A stretch of 64,000 nt of DNA from JBMORL01 sp049322335 (GCA_049322335.1 JBMORL010000061.1:1-64000), one strand, 5' to 3'; counted from the stretch's first letter, positions 8,798 through 18,136 are shown. Made by a program: numbers and translations. Notes: a model not told the origin generated them from the sequence alone.

Positions 8798-10329
8798 TGT
8801 TCCACTGAATTAACCTTTATAGGGTCCATCTTTTCTTTTACTTTAATTCCGTCAAATTTAATTTCCACCCCGTGTTTATATTCTATAGTTAATTCTTCAT
8901 ACCCGTCTTCTGTATATTTTTTCCATTCCCCTTCTTTCAATCCCTGCTTAAATTTTCCTTCCAGTTTTATTCTCCCGTTGCGGTGATAATATTTATGTTT
9001 TCCTTCTGCCAGCCCGTTTACATATTTTCCTTCGAATGCTGTTTTTCCATTGTCATATACAAATTTCCAGTCGCCATCTTTTTCTCCGTCTACATATTTT
9101 CCCTGTTCGGTGTGATCTCCAACATGATAAAACCATTCTCCGTTTTTCACTCCTTCAGAAAATTCACCTTTTGTCAATACATTTTCAAGGCTGTCATATT
9201 CTACAATAATACCATCTTCCCGACCATATCTGAATCCTTCCTCCCTGTGTAATTTTCCATTTTCATGATACCATTTCCATATACCATGGGGTTTTCCTTT
9301 CACATATTTTCCTTTCTCTTCCAGTTTTCCGCCCGGATGATAATATTTCCATTCTTCTTCCTTTACACTTTTTTCATATTTCCCTTCTGCTTTTAATGTT
9401 CCGTCACTATAAAAATATTTCCAGTTTCCCTGATAAAGACCGGATTCATCCACTAATCCCTCTGCAACCAGTGTGTCCATTTTATATATATATCCTTTCA
9501 CAAGAATTCCGTTCTCATCATACTCCCTGAATACACCATTCTTTTTTCCTTCCGTATAACCACCCGACATTTTTATTTGCCCGTTTTCATGCCAGGTATT
9601 TCTTATGTCAACAAAAAAAGTTTCTTCAGCAGCTTCCTGTTTTTGCCCTTCTTCGTATTTTTCAAACACAGTAAGATTTCCTTTTTTATCAAATTCTTTA
9701 AAATATCCAATTAAAATTCCTCCACTGTATTCTTCTTCTTTTTTTATTTTTCCATCATCATAAAACTCCACCCATTTTCCTGTTTTATTTCCGTTTTCAT
9801 CCAATCGGTTTATCTTTTCCTGTAATACAAGAGTACCTTCCTTATATTCTTCCATTGTTATTATTCTTCCTGAGGTATCATATTCAGTGCTTTTTCCTTC
9901 TGCATTATTATTTACATAATCTACTTCTTTTTTCACTTTACCATTTTCATAATAATAAGCAGCCGGGCCTTGTTTTACATTATTCACAAAATTTTCTTCT
10001 GATTCCAATACCCCATCTTTATAAATTCTTGTTTTACCATTTTTATTATTTTCTTTATAGGTAATTTCATTTATTATCTGTCCTTTTTCATTATAAAATT
10101 TCCATACACTATCCAGTTTATACTCTTTTCGGTTTCCTTCTGTTTTCATCACACCGTTTTCATAATATGTTTTCCAGTAACCATCCGGTTTTCCTGCCCG
10201 CATAGTTCCTTCGCTCGATTTATTGCCATTGGCATAATAAAATACATTATACCCGTCAGGATTCACCTTTGGTTGCGCCCATAGGCCGCCAGACATCCAC
10301 ATAAATAAACATACCATCGTCCACCTCAT
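8794..10329 (-). CDS. Secreted MORN-repeat (YwqK-like) protein
   Basis: A 511-residue protein with a signal peptide (MRWTMVCLFMWMSGGLWAQ) followed almost entirely by MORN/YwqK repeats of about 23 residues, each with a YYENGK, WKYYHENG or EGKYVNG core; I count close to twenty. Databases often label this family 'toxin-antitoxin system YwqK family antitoxin', but nothing here supports a toxin-antitoxin role. Such repeats build elongated beta structures, exported in this case. The gene leads the operon and its stop overlaps the histidine kinase start by four bases, so the two are translationally coupled. That makes a periplasmic or surface input component for the kinase plausible, as inference. 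A TAnnTTTG box ends four bases before the ATG. Confidence 0.85.
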   Translation of the reverse strand: MRWTMVCLFMWMSGGLWAQPKVNPDGYNVFYYANGNKSSEGTMRAGKPDGYWKTYYENGVMKTEGNRKEYKLDSVWKFYNEKGQIINEITYKENNKNGKTRIYKDGVLESEENFVNNVKQGPAAYYYENGKVKKEVDYVNNNAEGKSTEYDTSGRIITMEEYKEGTLVLQEKINRLDENGNKTGKWVEFYDDGKIKKEEEYSGGILIGYFKEFDKKGNLTVFEKYEEGQKQEAAEETFFVDIRNTWHENGQIKMSGGYTEGKKNGVFREYDENGILVKGYIYKMDTLVAEGLVDESGLYQGNWKYFYSDGTLKAEGKYEKSVKEEEWKYYHPGGKLEEKGKYVKGKPHGIWKWYHENGKLHREEGFRYGREDGIIVEYDSLENVLTKGEFSEGVKNGEWFYHVGDHTEQGKYVDGEKDGDWKFVYDNGKTAFEGKYVNGLAEGKHKYYHRNGRIKLEGKFKQGLKEGEWKKYTEDGYEELTIEYKHGVEIKFDGIKVKEKMDPIKVNSVEQ

Positions 10330-10771
10330 AGCTCAAACTTATATTTTTTTTGTATTCAGCCGTAAAAACAGTTTTACACCCTATAAAATACAATAAATAT
10401 TATTTTTATTATTATATCCCTTTATTAGGGCGTTAATACTGTTTACAAATTTTTTCCCTTTTAGTTGACTTTCTGTTTTACCAGAATTTAACAACAATCA
10501 ATTAACACATAAAGATATGAAAAACAAAGCCTTATTCAGTCATCAACAGCATGTTTATTTCTGTTTATATGTAAAAAATCAGTCATCAGTATAGTTAAAA
10601 ATATGGGTATCCATGTTTATAGCCGGGGTAAAAAAGCCCGCTGGTTTATTTCTTTATACCCGTAATATTTATACCCGTTCATTTCTTATAACCCAAAAAT
10701 GTTTTTATTATTTTTTATTAACCGTACTTTTATGTTTTGAATAGCTAAAAAGTGAATAAAAAACCAAAAAA
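10330..10771. other. Intergenic region between two divergent genes
   Basis: This 442-bp AT-rich stretch separates the MORN operon from rpiB and should hold both promoters. A direct repeat TTTATACCCGT occurs twice around 10652-10680. A 25-codon ATG frame at 10517-10594 has no ribosome-binding signal or recognisable product, so I do not call it a gene. I see no RNA gene. Confidence 0.4.
10334..10341 (-). promoter_or_regulatory. TAnnTTTG box immediately upstream of the MORN-gene ATG
   Basis: On the minus strand TAAGTTTG is followed by AGCT and then the ATG at 10329. It matches the Bacteroidota -7 consensus, but the -33 element is not clear. If used, the mRNA would have a leader of only a few bases. 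Confidence 0.4.
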
Positions 10772-11206
10772 ATGAGAAAAATATCCATTGGTTGCGACCA
10801 CGCGGGATTCCAAATGAAAGAACACCTGAAAACCTATCTTGTTCAAAAAGGACTGGCCGTTACCGACCACGGGTGTTATTCTGAAGAGAGCGTAGATTAT
10901 CCCGATTTTGGCCATAAAGTAGCCACAGACGTGGAAACCCATCCCGAAACTACCGGAATATTGCTTTGTGGCAGCGGAAACGGCATCACTATGGCGGCCA
11001 ATAAACACCAGGGAATAAGGGCGGCCCTGTGCTGGACAGAAGAAATTGCCTCATTGGCCAGACAGCACAATAACGCTAATATTTTATCGCTGCCCGCACG
11101 GTTTATCAGTAATGAACAGGCTGAAAAAATAACCGACACCTTTTTGGACGCCCTATTTGAAGGAGGAAGACATGAACGCAGGGTGAACAAAATTCAATGC
11201 GCATGA
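10772..11206 (+). CDS. rpiB: Ribose-5-phosphate isomerase B
   Basis: Interconverts ribose 5-phosphate and ribulose 5-phosphate in the non-oxidative pentose phosphate pathway. The 144-residue length is normal for the RpiB/LacAB family. Diagnostic residues are D9-H10 in GCDHAG, the catalytic cysteine C66 in CGSGNG, and H99 in the RQHNNAN motif followed by LPAR. The stop overlaps the following M28 peptidase start as ATGA (11203-11206), so the two are co-translated. Upstream is AT-rich DNA with an imperfect -7-like TATGTTTTG near 10730. The link between a sugar isomerase and a secreted peptidase is probably operon economy and not a shared pathway. Confidence 0.95.
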   Translation: MRKISIGCDHAGFQMKEHLKTYLVQKGLAVTDHGCYSEESVDYPDFGHKVATDVETHPETTGILLCGSGNGITMAANKHQGIRAALCWTEEIASLARQHNNANILSLPARFISNEQAEKITDTFLDALFEGGRHERRVNKIQCA

Positions 11207-12756
11207 ATATGAACAGGAAATTAACATTTTTACCATTTTTACTGTTAGCTCAGTGTTCATGGGCACAACTATCCATTGATTCATCGGCAGTTAGGTTTTC
11301 TAAAACGATTAACAAAAGTGAATTACGCGAGCACCTCGAAATTTTAGCCTCCGATGCCTATGAAGGAAGGGAAACCGGAAAAGAAGGACAGAAAAAATCC
11401 GCCATCTACCTGGCCGCTCAATTTGAGGCAGCAGGAATAAAACCATGGAAAAACAGCTGGTACCAGGCATTCGATTTACTTGAAAAAACACCAAAGGGAA
11501 ACATAACGGTAAACGGGCATACGTTTAATTTTGGAAAAGAGTTTTATTTTTTCCCCGGTTTTTCCGACACAGTAATTACTGCCGGAGAGGTGGTGTTTTT
11601 GGGATACGGAATTGATGATAAAAAATATTCAGATTACCAGGTTGATGTAAAAGGAAGGGTAATTATTATTCTTGATGGCGAACCGGTGGATAAAAAAGGG
11701 AATTTCCTGGTATCGGGAAATAAAAACGCATCCGACTGGACCCATGATGTGCGCAGAAAAATAAATGTAGCAAAAGACAAAGGTGTTGGCGCGATGCTGG
11801 TGATAAAAAATAATTTTGATATCAGCCTCACCATGTTAAGCCACTTTATCAATTCCCCGTCTGTAGAATTGAAAAATCAGCCGAAAGAACAGGGAAGAAA
11901 AAGGCTGCACGCTTTTTTTATTTCCCCCGAAATGACAGAAAAAATCATAAAACAAAAAGAGATTAACAAAATAAAATCAAAAATAGCTTCTACCGGGAAA
12001 ACAGTTACAAAAGTGCTGAGCGCAGCAATAGAAATCAGCATGAGCCGCACATCAACCGAACTATCCTCCGAAAACGTAATAGCGTTTATTGAGGGTACAG
12101 ATAAAAAAGAGGAGGTGTTGGTTTTAACCGCACATTATGACCACCTGGGTAAAGAAGGAACAGAAGTGTATAACGGAGCAGATGATGATGGATCTGGAAC
12201 GGTAGCGCTGATAGAAATTGCAGAAGCATTTTGCGAAGCAGTTAAAAACGGAAAGCGGCCCAGGCGAAGCATTCTTATCATGCCCGTATCAGGAGAAGAA
12301 AAAGGATTGCTGGGATCGTTTTATTATTCCGAAAATCCGGTTTTTCCTATCGAACACACCATCGCTAATCTCAATATCGACATGATAGGCAGAAGCGACA
12401 CCGCGCATAAAAATAACCCCGAATATGTTTATATTATAGGATCAGATATGCTTAGCAACGATCTTCACCATATCAGCGAAGAGGTGAATAAAAACTATTC
12501 GGATGTTAAACTGGATTACACTTACAATTCCGTTGATGACCCCAACCGTTATTATTACCGGTCCGACCATTATAATTTTGCCAAGAAAAACATACCTGTA
12601 ATTTTTTATTTCACAGGCGTTCACGAAGATTATCATAAACCAACAGACGAAGTAAGTAAAATAGATTTTGAAAAAATGGAAAAAATCACACGCATGATTT
12701 TTCTAACCGCGTGGGAACTGGCTAACCGCGAAGAGCGGCCACAGTTAAAAAAATAA
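11203..12756 (+). CDS. Secreted M28-family zinc aminopeptidase with PA domain
   Basis: A metallopeptidase of clan MH with an N-terminal signal peptide (FLPFLLLAQCSWAQ). I choose the ATG at 11203, whose ATGA overlap with the rpiB stop suggests coupling; another ATG lies six bases downstream. A protease-associated (PA) insert lies at about 90-230, then the catalytic domain with the co-catalytic zinc ligands: H in TAHYDHLG, D in GADDDGSG, the E-E pair in SGEEKG, D in NIDMIGR and a late H in EDYHKPTD. All five are present, so the enzyme should be active, probably in the periplasm or outside the cell, removing N-terminal residues from peptides. A second, smaller M28 enzyme lies at 19859. Confidence 0.92.
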   Translation: MNMNRKLTFLPFLLLAQCSWAQLSIDSSAVRFSKTINKSELREHLEILASDAYEGRETGKEGQKKSAIYLAAQFEAAGIKPWKNSWYQAFDLLEKTPKGNITVNGHTFNFGKEFYFFPGFSDTVITAGEVVFLGYGIDDKKYSDYQVDVKGRVIIILDGEPVDKKGNFLVSGNKNASDWTHDVRRKINVAKDKGVGAMLVIKNNFDISLTMLSHFINSPSVELKNQPKEQGRKRLHAFFISPEMTEKIIKQKEINKIKSKIASTGKTVTKVLSAAIEISMSRTSTELSSENVIAFIEGTDKKEEVLVLTAHYDHLGKEGTEVYNGADDDGSGTVALIEIAEAFCEAVKNGKRPRRSILIMPVSGEEKGLLGSFYYSENPVFPIEHTIANLNIDMIGRSDTAHKNNPEYVYIIGSDMLSNDLHHISEEVNKNYSDVKLDYTYNSVDDPNRYYYRSDHYNFAKKNIPVIFYFTGVHEDYHKPTDEVSKIDFEKMEKITRMIFLTAWELANREERPQLKK

Positions 12757-12802
12757 TATCAATAGATTTTTTAGAAAAAGGCCCCTGTCGCCCCGGTATA
12801 AA

Positions 12803-14032
12803 TCAACGCACAATAAAAGGCAGGATAATATTTTTATCGGAAGAGAGAGCTGAAAAAATATAATATCCGGGAACAAGGCGGCCCGCAGAAATTTCCTGAC
12901 CCGCACCCACTGTTCCGGAGGCAATAATTTTTCCCGAAACATCAAAAATGTTCCACCGGCCATTCTGTTGTAAACCCGAAACCCGAAACCGTTCACTTTC
13001 TTTACTAACGGGATTGGGATAGATGTTTACAGCGTCAGCAGGCAAAATTTCATCGTTTCCAAGAGCAACATCCAGGCGAATCAAACCCTGTTGATCAGAA
13101 CCCATCCATAAAATTCCGTTTTTGTCTTTTACCACGCAGTGAAGAAAATTATCAGGCATAGCCGAATTAGAGGTATTATATACTACAGAATTGGTTCCGT
13201 CAAAAATAATGAGCCCCTTATCGTAGGTGGTAATATATTTAAGGTTTCCGTCAATAATCAGGTAGCTGGTACTGTTGGTGGGAAACAAAAAATTGGCCTG
13301 CGAATACCACAGCCAGTTGTCACCGGTGAGATGTACCAGCAATCCCGCAGAAGGAGTCGCCATCCATAAATTTCCATTGCTGTCAAATTCCACCTTATAA
13401 GCCGTGTTGTCGGGAAGCCCGGAGTTATAATGCGTATAATAAGTTATATTATTTAGTGAATCGAGTATGTGTAATCCGCCATTGAGCGTGCCGATATGTT
13501 TTTCCTTGTTTGGCCCGAAGGCAATAGACGACATGTTATTGGTAAAAAACCCGGTGGTATAATCCCAGGCTGTCCAAATGGTTCCGTCAAAATAATTTAA
13601 ACCGTAGGCACAGGCTACCCAAAGATTTCCCTCAGGGTCAAAATCTATTTCCCTTATTCCATTGCTTGAAATTCCCGAATTGGAGGTGTTGATGTTTTGC
13701 CACGAAACACCGTCATAAATAAAAATTCCCGACCCCAGCGTTCCCACCCAAACCCGGTTTAGCGAATCAATGGTCAGGCAACGGATATAATAATCGCTAA
13801 GCTGTGAATTAAGCGGAGTAAACGTTACCCAGCCGGCTCCATCAAAACGGCAAAGCCCGTTATCTGTGCCAACCCACAATACGTTAGTTGTGTCAACCGC
13901 CACACACCGCACTGTATTATCTGTAAGCGGAGAATTGGAGGCGTTATAAATAGTAAACTGCTGGGAAAAACAAAAAACGCTGTTACTCAGAAAAAGAAAA
14001 AGCAACAGCGTTTTTTGTAAATAGGAAACCAT
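12803..14032 (-). CDS. Secreted two-component-regulator-type beta propeller with T9SS sorting domain
   Basis: A 409-residue exported protein. The signal peptide (LLLFLFLSNSVFCFSQQ) is followed by about seven propeller blades with the Reg_prop signature (VLWVGTDNGLCRFDG, RVWVGTLGSGIFIYDG, GNLWVACAYGLNYFDG, ILWMGSDQQGLIRLD). The last 75 residues form a type IX secretion type A sorting domain (IYPNPVSKESERFRV to the C-terminal IVR). There is no transmembrane or signalling domain, unlike the propeller cyclase at 24986, so this is probably a secreted or surface binding protein. Its ATG overlaps the stop of the lysyl-oxidase-like gene by one base (TAATG), indicating a joint transcript. The binding partner is unknown. 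Confidence 0.85.
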   Translation of the reverse strand: MVSYLQKTLLLFLFLSNSVFCFSQQFTIYNASNSPLTDNTVRCVAVDTTNVLWVGTDNGLCRFDGAGWVTFTPLNSQLSDYYIRCLTIDSLNRVWVGTLGSGIFIYDGVSWQNINTSNSGISSNGIREIDFDPEGNLWVACAYGLNYFDGTIWTAWDYTTGFFTNNMSSIAFGPNKEKHIGTLNGGLHILDSLNNITYYTHYNSGLPDNTAYKVEFDSNGNLWMATPSAGLLVHLTGDNWLWYSQANFLFPTNSTSYLIIDGNLKYITTYDKGLIIFDGTNSVVYNTSNSAMPDNFLHCVVKDKNGILWMGSDQQGLIRLDVALGNDEILPADAVNIYPNPVSKESERFRVSGLQQNGRWNIFDVSGKIIASGTVGAGQEISAGRLVPGYYIFSALSSDKNIILPFIVR

Positions 14033-16098
14033 TATTTATTGATTATAATCTTTTTGGCGTAACTGGCGCCATCCATTTTCAAAGTAAGATAATAAACTCC
14101 GGATGAAAGATGAGATAAGTCAATGTTACGTGAATATTTTCCGGTTACATTTTTAGCCGAAGAAGTAAACACGTTTTCACCCAGCACGTTCACCAGGTTC
14201 ATGGTGAAATCACCGGTTCCGGGAACGTCAATGGTAAAGGTGAATATTCCGGAATTGGGGTTGGGGTATACGTTGATTTTTTCTGAAAGAGCAACTTCAT
14301 CCACAGCCGAGCAGTTATCAACCGTTGCTGTTGCAGGAACAGAAGAGCTGGCGCATTCGCTGTAGCCCACAGATACTTTCCAGTTATAGAAGTAATAATA
14401 ATACGCATTTCCCGCACTGGAAGTAGTGATGGTCACGCTTCCGGTCCCGTCAACATAAGGATAAGTTACACCCGCATTGTTCCTGTACATATCACAGGTT
14501 CCTGATACACGAAGCTGGTAACCAATACCAACAGGAACGTTGAACCCGAGGTTTACAGTGTTAAATCCGTTTACAAGATTAAAACTGCCCTGTTGTACAA
14601 GATTTCCTCCCTGGTCAAGCACCTGGATGGTTCTTACCCCGGCTCCGTTGGCGTATACATCCACTGAGTTAAGAATGATGTTTTGAGCCACATCAAAAAT
14701 GAGGTATTGAGCATCATTATTCAAAAATCCGCCACCGCCAATGGTGTTATCAGCCGGGCCTACACTGTCGCTGGTTCCGGCAATGGTATTCAGCTCTTGC
14801 GCATAATAAGTCGTGGTAGAAGTAAGCGCGGGCGTAGCGAATGTGTTTCCTGTTCCAAGCAATGTTCCTCCTGCTGTAACCCAACGAACGTTAGTTCCTG
14901 TTGCCGTTAAAGTTGCCGACTGGCCTGAACAAATAGTATCACCGCTGGTGGTAGGGGCAGAAGGAGTGGTTAGCGTGTTAATGGTAATGCTGGCAGTGTC
15001 GGTTCCGCAATAGGTGGTAACAATACAGGTATACGTTCCGGCCGTGCTTACATTGATGGTTTGCGTGGTATCACCGGTTGACCAGGAATAATTGGTTCCT
15101 GCAGTAGCTCTCAGTAAAGCAGTTTCTCCCGAACAAAGCGTTGTGCCGATATCTGATTTGATGGAAATAACAGGATTGGAGGTAGATTGCTGTGTGAGAG
15201 TGAAAGGAATAGCAGTATAATTGTTGTCTTCGTCTTCTTCAAGGAAATTATTGTTAGGGTCAACGATAGCTACAATCCAGTAGTTTCCGTTGCACGTCCC
15301 CGGAGGAATATTGATCCACATTCCATCCAGCGATTCACTGTAAATATCAGTATAGCCAACAGAAATTCCCTGCTCTACGGGAGAACAATTATAGGCTCCA
15401 CCGCCCAGCCCCCAGTTAACAAAATCAGCATTGGTTAATGCTGTTCCCTGCTGATAAATGTGATTGGTATCACGACAGTGGCCGGGATAATCATCGCATT
15501 GACCATAATCCATCAGGCAAAATCCGAGTTTTGCACCATCACCCACAATGGGCCAGTTCCGGGGATCGGGATCATTGGGGTCCTGCATTCTTAATGTAAA
15601 AACCCCCCAATCGTCAACGTGATTGTGTCCGTGTGTCGGGTGATAGGTCATGGCTCCTGCATAACGGTCGTAATAAGTCATGGTGGAGCCATTCTTTTGA
15701 TAAATACGCTGAACAATGAGTTGACGCGCAGGAGTTCCGTCAGGACAAAGCCCGCCAATAATTTGTGTTCCGGTGGGGTCGTAGATGGTATCCGTTCCGC
15801 AAACGAAATAGTCAGAACCCCTAACGGTGAATGAGCCGTGCCCGATATTGGGGGTAGAGCCGGTTACGCGGAGGCGGCCGTCATTTCCACCACAGGCGGG
15901 TGTACAAACCTGGGGATATTCACTGGGGCCGCTGGCATAATTTTCCAGCGCATACCACGAAATAGTTATATCCGGGTGCAGGTCGCATGCTCCGGAGAGA
16001 TCTTCGCAGATACAGGATGTAGCATTGGTGGTGGTGCATTGTGCACTGGCGAAGGAAAAAGGAATAACCGCAACAACGGCAAGTAGAAGTTTTTTCAT
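14032..16098 (-). CDS. Secreted lysyl-oxidase-like copper amine oxidase with T9SS sorting domain
   Basis: A 688-residue protein from the ATG at 16098 (signal peptide MKKLLLAVVAVIPFSFASA); earlier in-frame starts would put charged sequence before the signal. Residues about 25-330 resemble the catalytic domain of lysyl oxidases: a histidine cluster H156/H158/H160 in THGHNHVDDW aligns with the copper ligands; K190 in GAKLGFCLMD aligns with the lysine of the LTQ cofactor (human EGHKASFCLED); Y253 in VGYTDIYSESLDG aligns with its tyrosine (GCYDTYGADID). The end of the domain (GNYWIVAIVDPNNNFLEEDE) also matches. Ig-like adhesive modules follow, then a C-terminal sorting domain (VYPNPNSGIFTF). Predicted activity is oxidative deamination of lysine or another primary amine outside the cell. 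It is coupled to the propeller gene by TAATG. Confidence 0.82.
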   Translation of the reverse strand: MKKLLLAVVAVIPFSFASAQCTTTNATSCICEDLSGACDLHPDITISWYALENYASGPSEYPQVCTPACGGNDGRLRVTGSTPNIGHGSFTVRGSDYFVCGTDTIYDPTGTQIIGGLCPDGTPARQLIVQRIYQKNGSTMTYYDRYAGAMTYHPTHGHNHVDDWGVFTLRMQDPNDPDPRNWPIVGDGAKLGFCLMDYGQCDDYPGHCRDTNHIYQQGTALTNADFVNWGLGGGAYNCSPVEQGISVGYTDIYSESLDGMWINIPPGTCNGNYWIVAIVDPNNNFLEEDEDNNYTAIPFTLTQQSTSNPVISIKSDIGTTLCSGETALLRATAGTNYSWSTGDTTQTINVSTAGTYTCIVTTYCGTDTASITINTLTTPSAPTTSGDTICSGQSATLTATGTNVRWVTAGGTLLGTGNTFATPALTSTTTYYAQELNTIAGTSDSVGPADNTIGGGGFLNNDAQYLIFDVAQNIILNSVDVYANGAGVRTIQVLDQGGNLVQQGSFNLVNGFNTVNLGFNVPVGIGYQLRVSGTCDMYRNNAGVTYPYVDGTGSVTITTSSAGNAYYYYFYNWKVSVGYSECASSSVPATATVDNCSAVDEVALSEKINVYPNPNSGIFTFTIDVPGTGDFTMNLVNVLGENVFTSSAKNVTGKYSRNIDLSHLSSGVYYLTLKMDGASYAKKIIINK

Positions 16099-16195
16099 TA
16101 GCATTGATTTTTTAGGGGCGCATAAATTTCGGAAAAATAGTTTGACAGCGCAAACAAAAGAAAGCACGAAAACCGATAAAGTTGAAAAGCCAAGG

Positions 16196-17458
16196 CTATT
16201 CGACAAGTAACTTCTCTATAAATGAGGAGGTTTTGTCAACGAAATTATAATAATATCCTCCTGTGCCCGGCCCGTAAAACCCCGTGTGAATCTTCCTCAC
16301 CTTCCCCTTTTTATCAATAAAAATACTGGTAGGGAAAGACATAACGTGATTTAGCATAGGCAATGCTTTTGCTGCGCTTTCTTTGCTGGCCGGCCCGCAG
16401 ATCAGGAAATCGTAACTTGCGCCCAGGTGAGACTGGTGGAGCTTTACATTGGCTGACGCTACGTTAAAATCAGAAGAACGCTCAAAACAAAGCGAAATAA
16501 CCTCAAGCCCCCGGGCGTTATATTTTTTATGGAACTCCGTAAGCAGGCGCGTTTCGTCCATACAATTGGGGCACCACGAACCCATAATCTGTATAATGAC
16601 CACCTTTCCATCGTATTTTTCAGAGGGAAAACTAACGGTGTTGCCACTTAAGTCGGGAAAAGAAAAAGAAATAGATTCAAACCCGTCCTTCATAAACGTA
16701 AGCGAATCCGGATGAGTAAGTTCAAACGATTCGTTGCGAACAGCCACCCAGTTGTCTTTCCAGTGATTGCCCGAATAAAAAGTGCCGATGAGGTCGCCCG
16801 ATTCGTTTTTAAAGGAAGTGAACAAAAAAGCATGGCTTCCGTCAAAACACGACAGGTTCATTTCATTGCCATTTACGTTTCCTTCGAGATAACGGTAATC
16901 ACCCGTTTCGGTAAGAAAAGTACCGGTCACTTTTGTTCCCGTTTGCTCAAACAATCCCACGGCTTTGTACTCGTCAGGGGTGTTTTTTGAGAAGGTAACT
17001 TCCCATTTCCCCGAAACATTCAGTGTGCTTTTTCCCTCAGCGAAACGATACGTTTCACCCGATCTGGCAACAAAAGGTATCCTGTAGTTTTTCGATTTGC
17101 TGTAATTGGCCCAAACTCCCGAAAACTCTCCCGGGCCGGTTCTTTTTCCTTCAAAAGCGCAATCGAAAACAGGCATTTTGAAATAAATACTGTCCGAATC
17201 TGTAAGATGAAAAGGAAGGGTTTTTATTTTTTCTTTTCCATTGATAATGGTGGCATAAAAATACCCGTTTCCGTTTTTTTCTTCTCTTTCCAGTTCGAAA
17301 TTAAAAGGAAGTTTTGCTTCACCAAGGTCCATTTCCAGCCGCCATATCCCGGTATGGAGCTGGTTATCCGAAGTAGTAATTGTGGTATGCGGCCTTTTGG
17401 CACAACCAGCCCCTCCACACATGATTCCAAGGGACAATAAAATAACAGCAATCCTCAT
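16196..17458 (-). CDS. TlpA/ResA-like thioredoxin-fold lipoprotein
   Basis: A periplasmic thiol-disulfide protein of 420 residues. The ATG at 17458 gives a hydrophobic leader ending in GGAGC, a likely lipobox with the cysteine near residue 19. The N-terminal half (about 25-250) is a beta-rich region typical of Bacteroidota TlpA proteins. The C-terminal thioredoxin fold carries the redox motif C296-P-N-C299 (GSWCPNCMDE) and a cis-proline segment (SFPTSIFID). It probably reduces or isomerises disulfides in exported proteins. It lies 97 bases before the lysyl-oxidase-like gene on the same strand; that enzyme is cysteine-rich, so a folding link is conceivable but unproven. Confidence 0.88.
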   Translation of the reverse strand: MRIAVILLSLGIMCGGAGCAKRPHTTITTSDNQLHTGIWRLEMDLGEAKLPFNFELEREEKNGNGYFYATIINGKEKIKTLPFHLTDSDSIYFKMPVFDCAFEGKRTGPGEFSGVWANYSKSKNYRIPFVARSGETYRFAEGKSTLNVSGKWEVTFSKNTPDEYKAVGLFEQTGTKVTGTFLTETGDYRYLEGNVNGNEMNLSCFDGSHAFLFTSFKNESGDLIGTFYSGNHWKDNWVAVRNESFELTHPDSLTFMKDGFESISFSFPDLSGNTVSFPSEKYDGKVVIIQIMGSWCPNCMDETRLLTEFHKKYNARGLEVISLCFERSSDFNVASANVKLHQSHLGASYDFLICGPASKESAAKALPMLNHVMSFPTSIFIDKKGKVRKIHTGFYGPGTGGYYYNFVDKTSSFIEKLLVE

Positions 17459-17587
17459 CCGTTGATAATAAAGCACGTAATATTAAGAATATATCTTACA
17501 ACAATATTGCCGGATATAAAAACTTTAATTAATTTGGTAAGTGATGCAACCAACGGGGTTGTAATTCAGTCATAAAAAAGAAGCCCG

Positions 17588-18121
17588 ATGTCGGATGAAC
17601 AGCTAATTAGTGAATGTTTGGCAGGAAGGCCATCAGCGCAAAAAGCTCTTTATGAGCGATTTTCGCGTAAAATGATGGGGGTCTGCCTGCGTTATGCCGA
17701 CAACTATGATGAGGCCCAGGATGTGTTGCAGGATGGATTTGTGAAGGTTTTCGAAAAACTGGGCACTTATTCGGGAAATGGTTCTTTTGAAGGCTGGGTG
17801 AGAAGGATTTTTGTCAATACCGCTCTCGACCATTATCGTAAATCGAAAATGGAAAGACAAATGCAGGATATTGACGATGTGGGTTATTCACTGGCTTCGG
17901 GCGAAGATGTGATTTCGGATATTACAGCAAACGACTTGCTGGAAATTCTGAAAAAAATTCCCCCGGGCTATCGAATGGTGTTTAACCTGTATGTGATAGA
18001 AGGATACAGCCACAAGGAAATAGCTGAGGAACTGAATATAACGGAGAATACCTCCAAGTCGCAATTCTCGAGGGCACGCACCTACCTCCTGAATGTACTG
18101 GAAAAGCAGAAAATGATTTAA
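17588..18121 (+). CDS. ECF-family RNA polymerase sigma factor
   Basis: An extracytoplasmic-function (sigma-70 group 4) sigma factor of 177 residues. Region 2 spans about 10-85 (FSRKMMGVCLRYADNYDEAQ, then DVLQDGFVKVF and FEGWVRRI) and region 4 about 115-175 (IPPGYRMVFNLYVIEGYSHK, then EIAEELNITENTSKSQFSRA). There are no extra domains. The next gene starts 15 bases after the stop and encodes a single-span membrane protein with a short cytoplasmic N-terminus, the usual arrangement of a sigma factor with its membrane regulator. Its target promoters cannot be identified here. Confidence 0.93.
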   Translation: MSDEQLISECLAGRPSAQKALYERFSRKMMGVCLRYADNYDEAQDVLQDGFVKVFEKLGTYSGNGSFEGWVRRIFVNTALDHYRKSKMERQMQDIDDVGYSLASGEDVISDITANDLLEILKKIPPGYRMVFNLYVIEGYSHKEIAEELNITENTSKSQFSRARTYLLNVLEKQKMI

Positions 18122-18136
18122 CGAAGTTACGGGAAC

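Noticed and set aside
8794..10329. Toxin-antitoxin system suggested by the YwqK family name
   Set aside because: The protein is exported and coupled to a kinase, and no toxin gene is adjacent; the label is a database habit.
10517..10594. 25-codon ATG frame in the gap before rpiB
   Set aside because: No ribosome-binding signal, no hydrophobic or known pattern, and AT-rich DNA yields such frames by chance.
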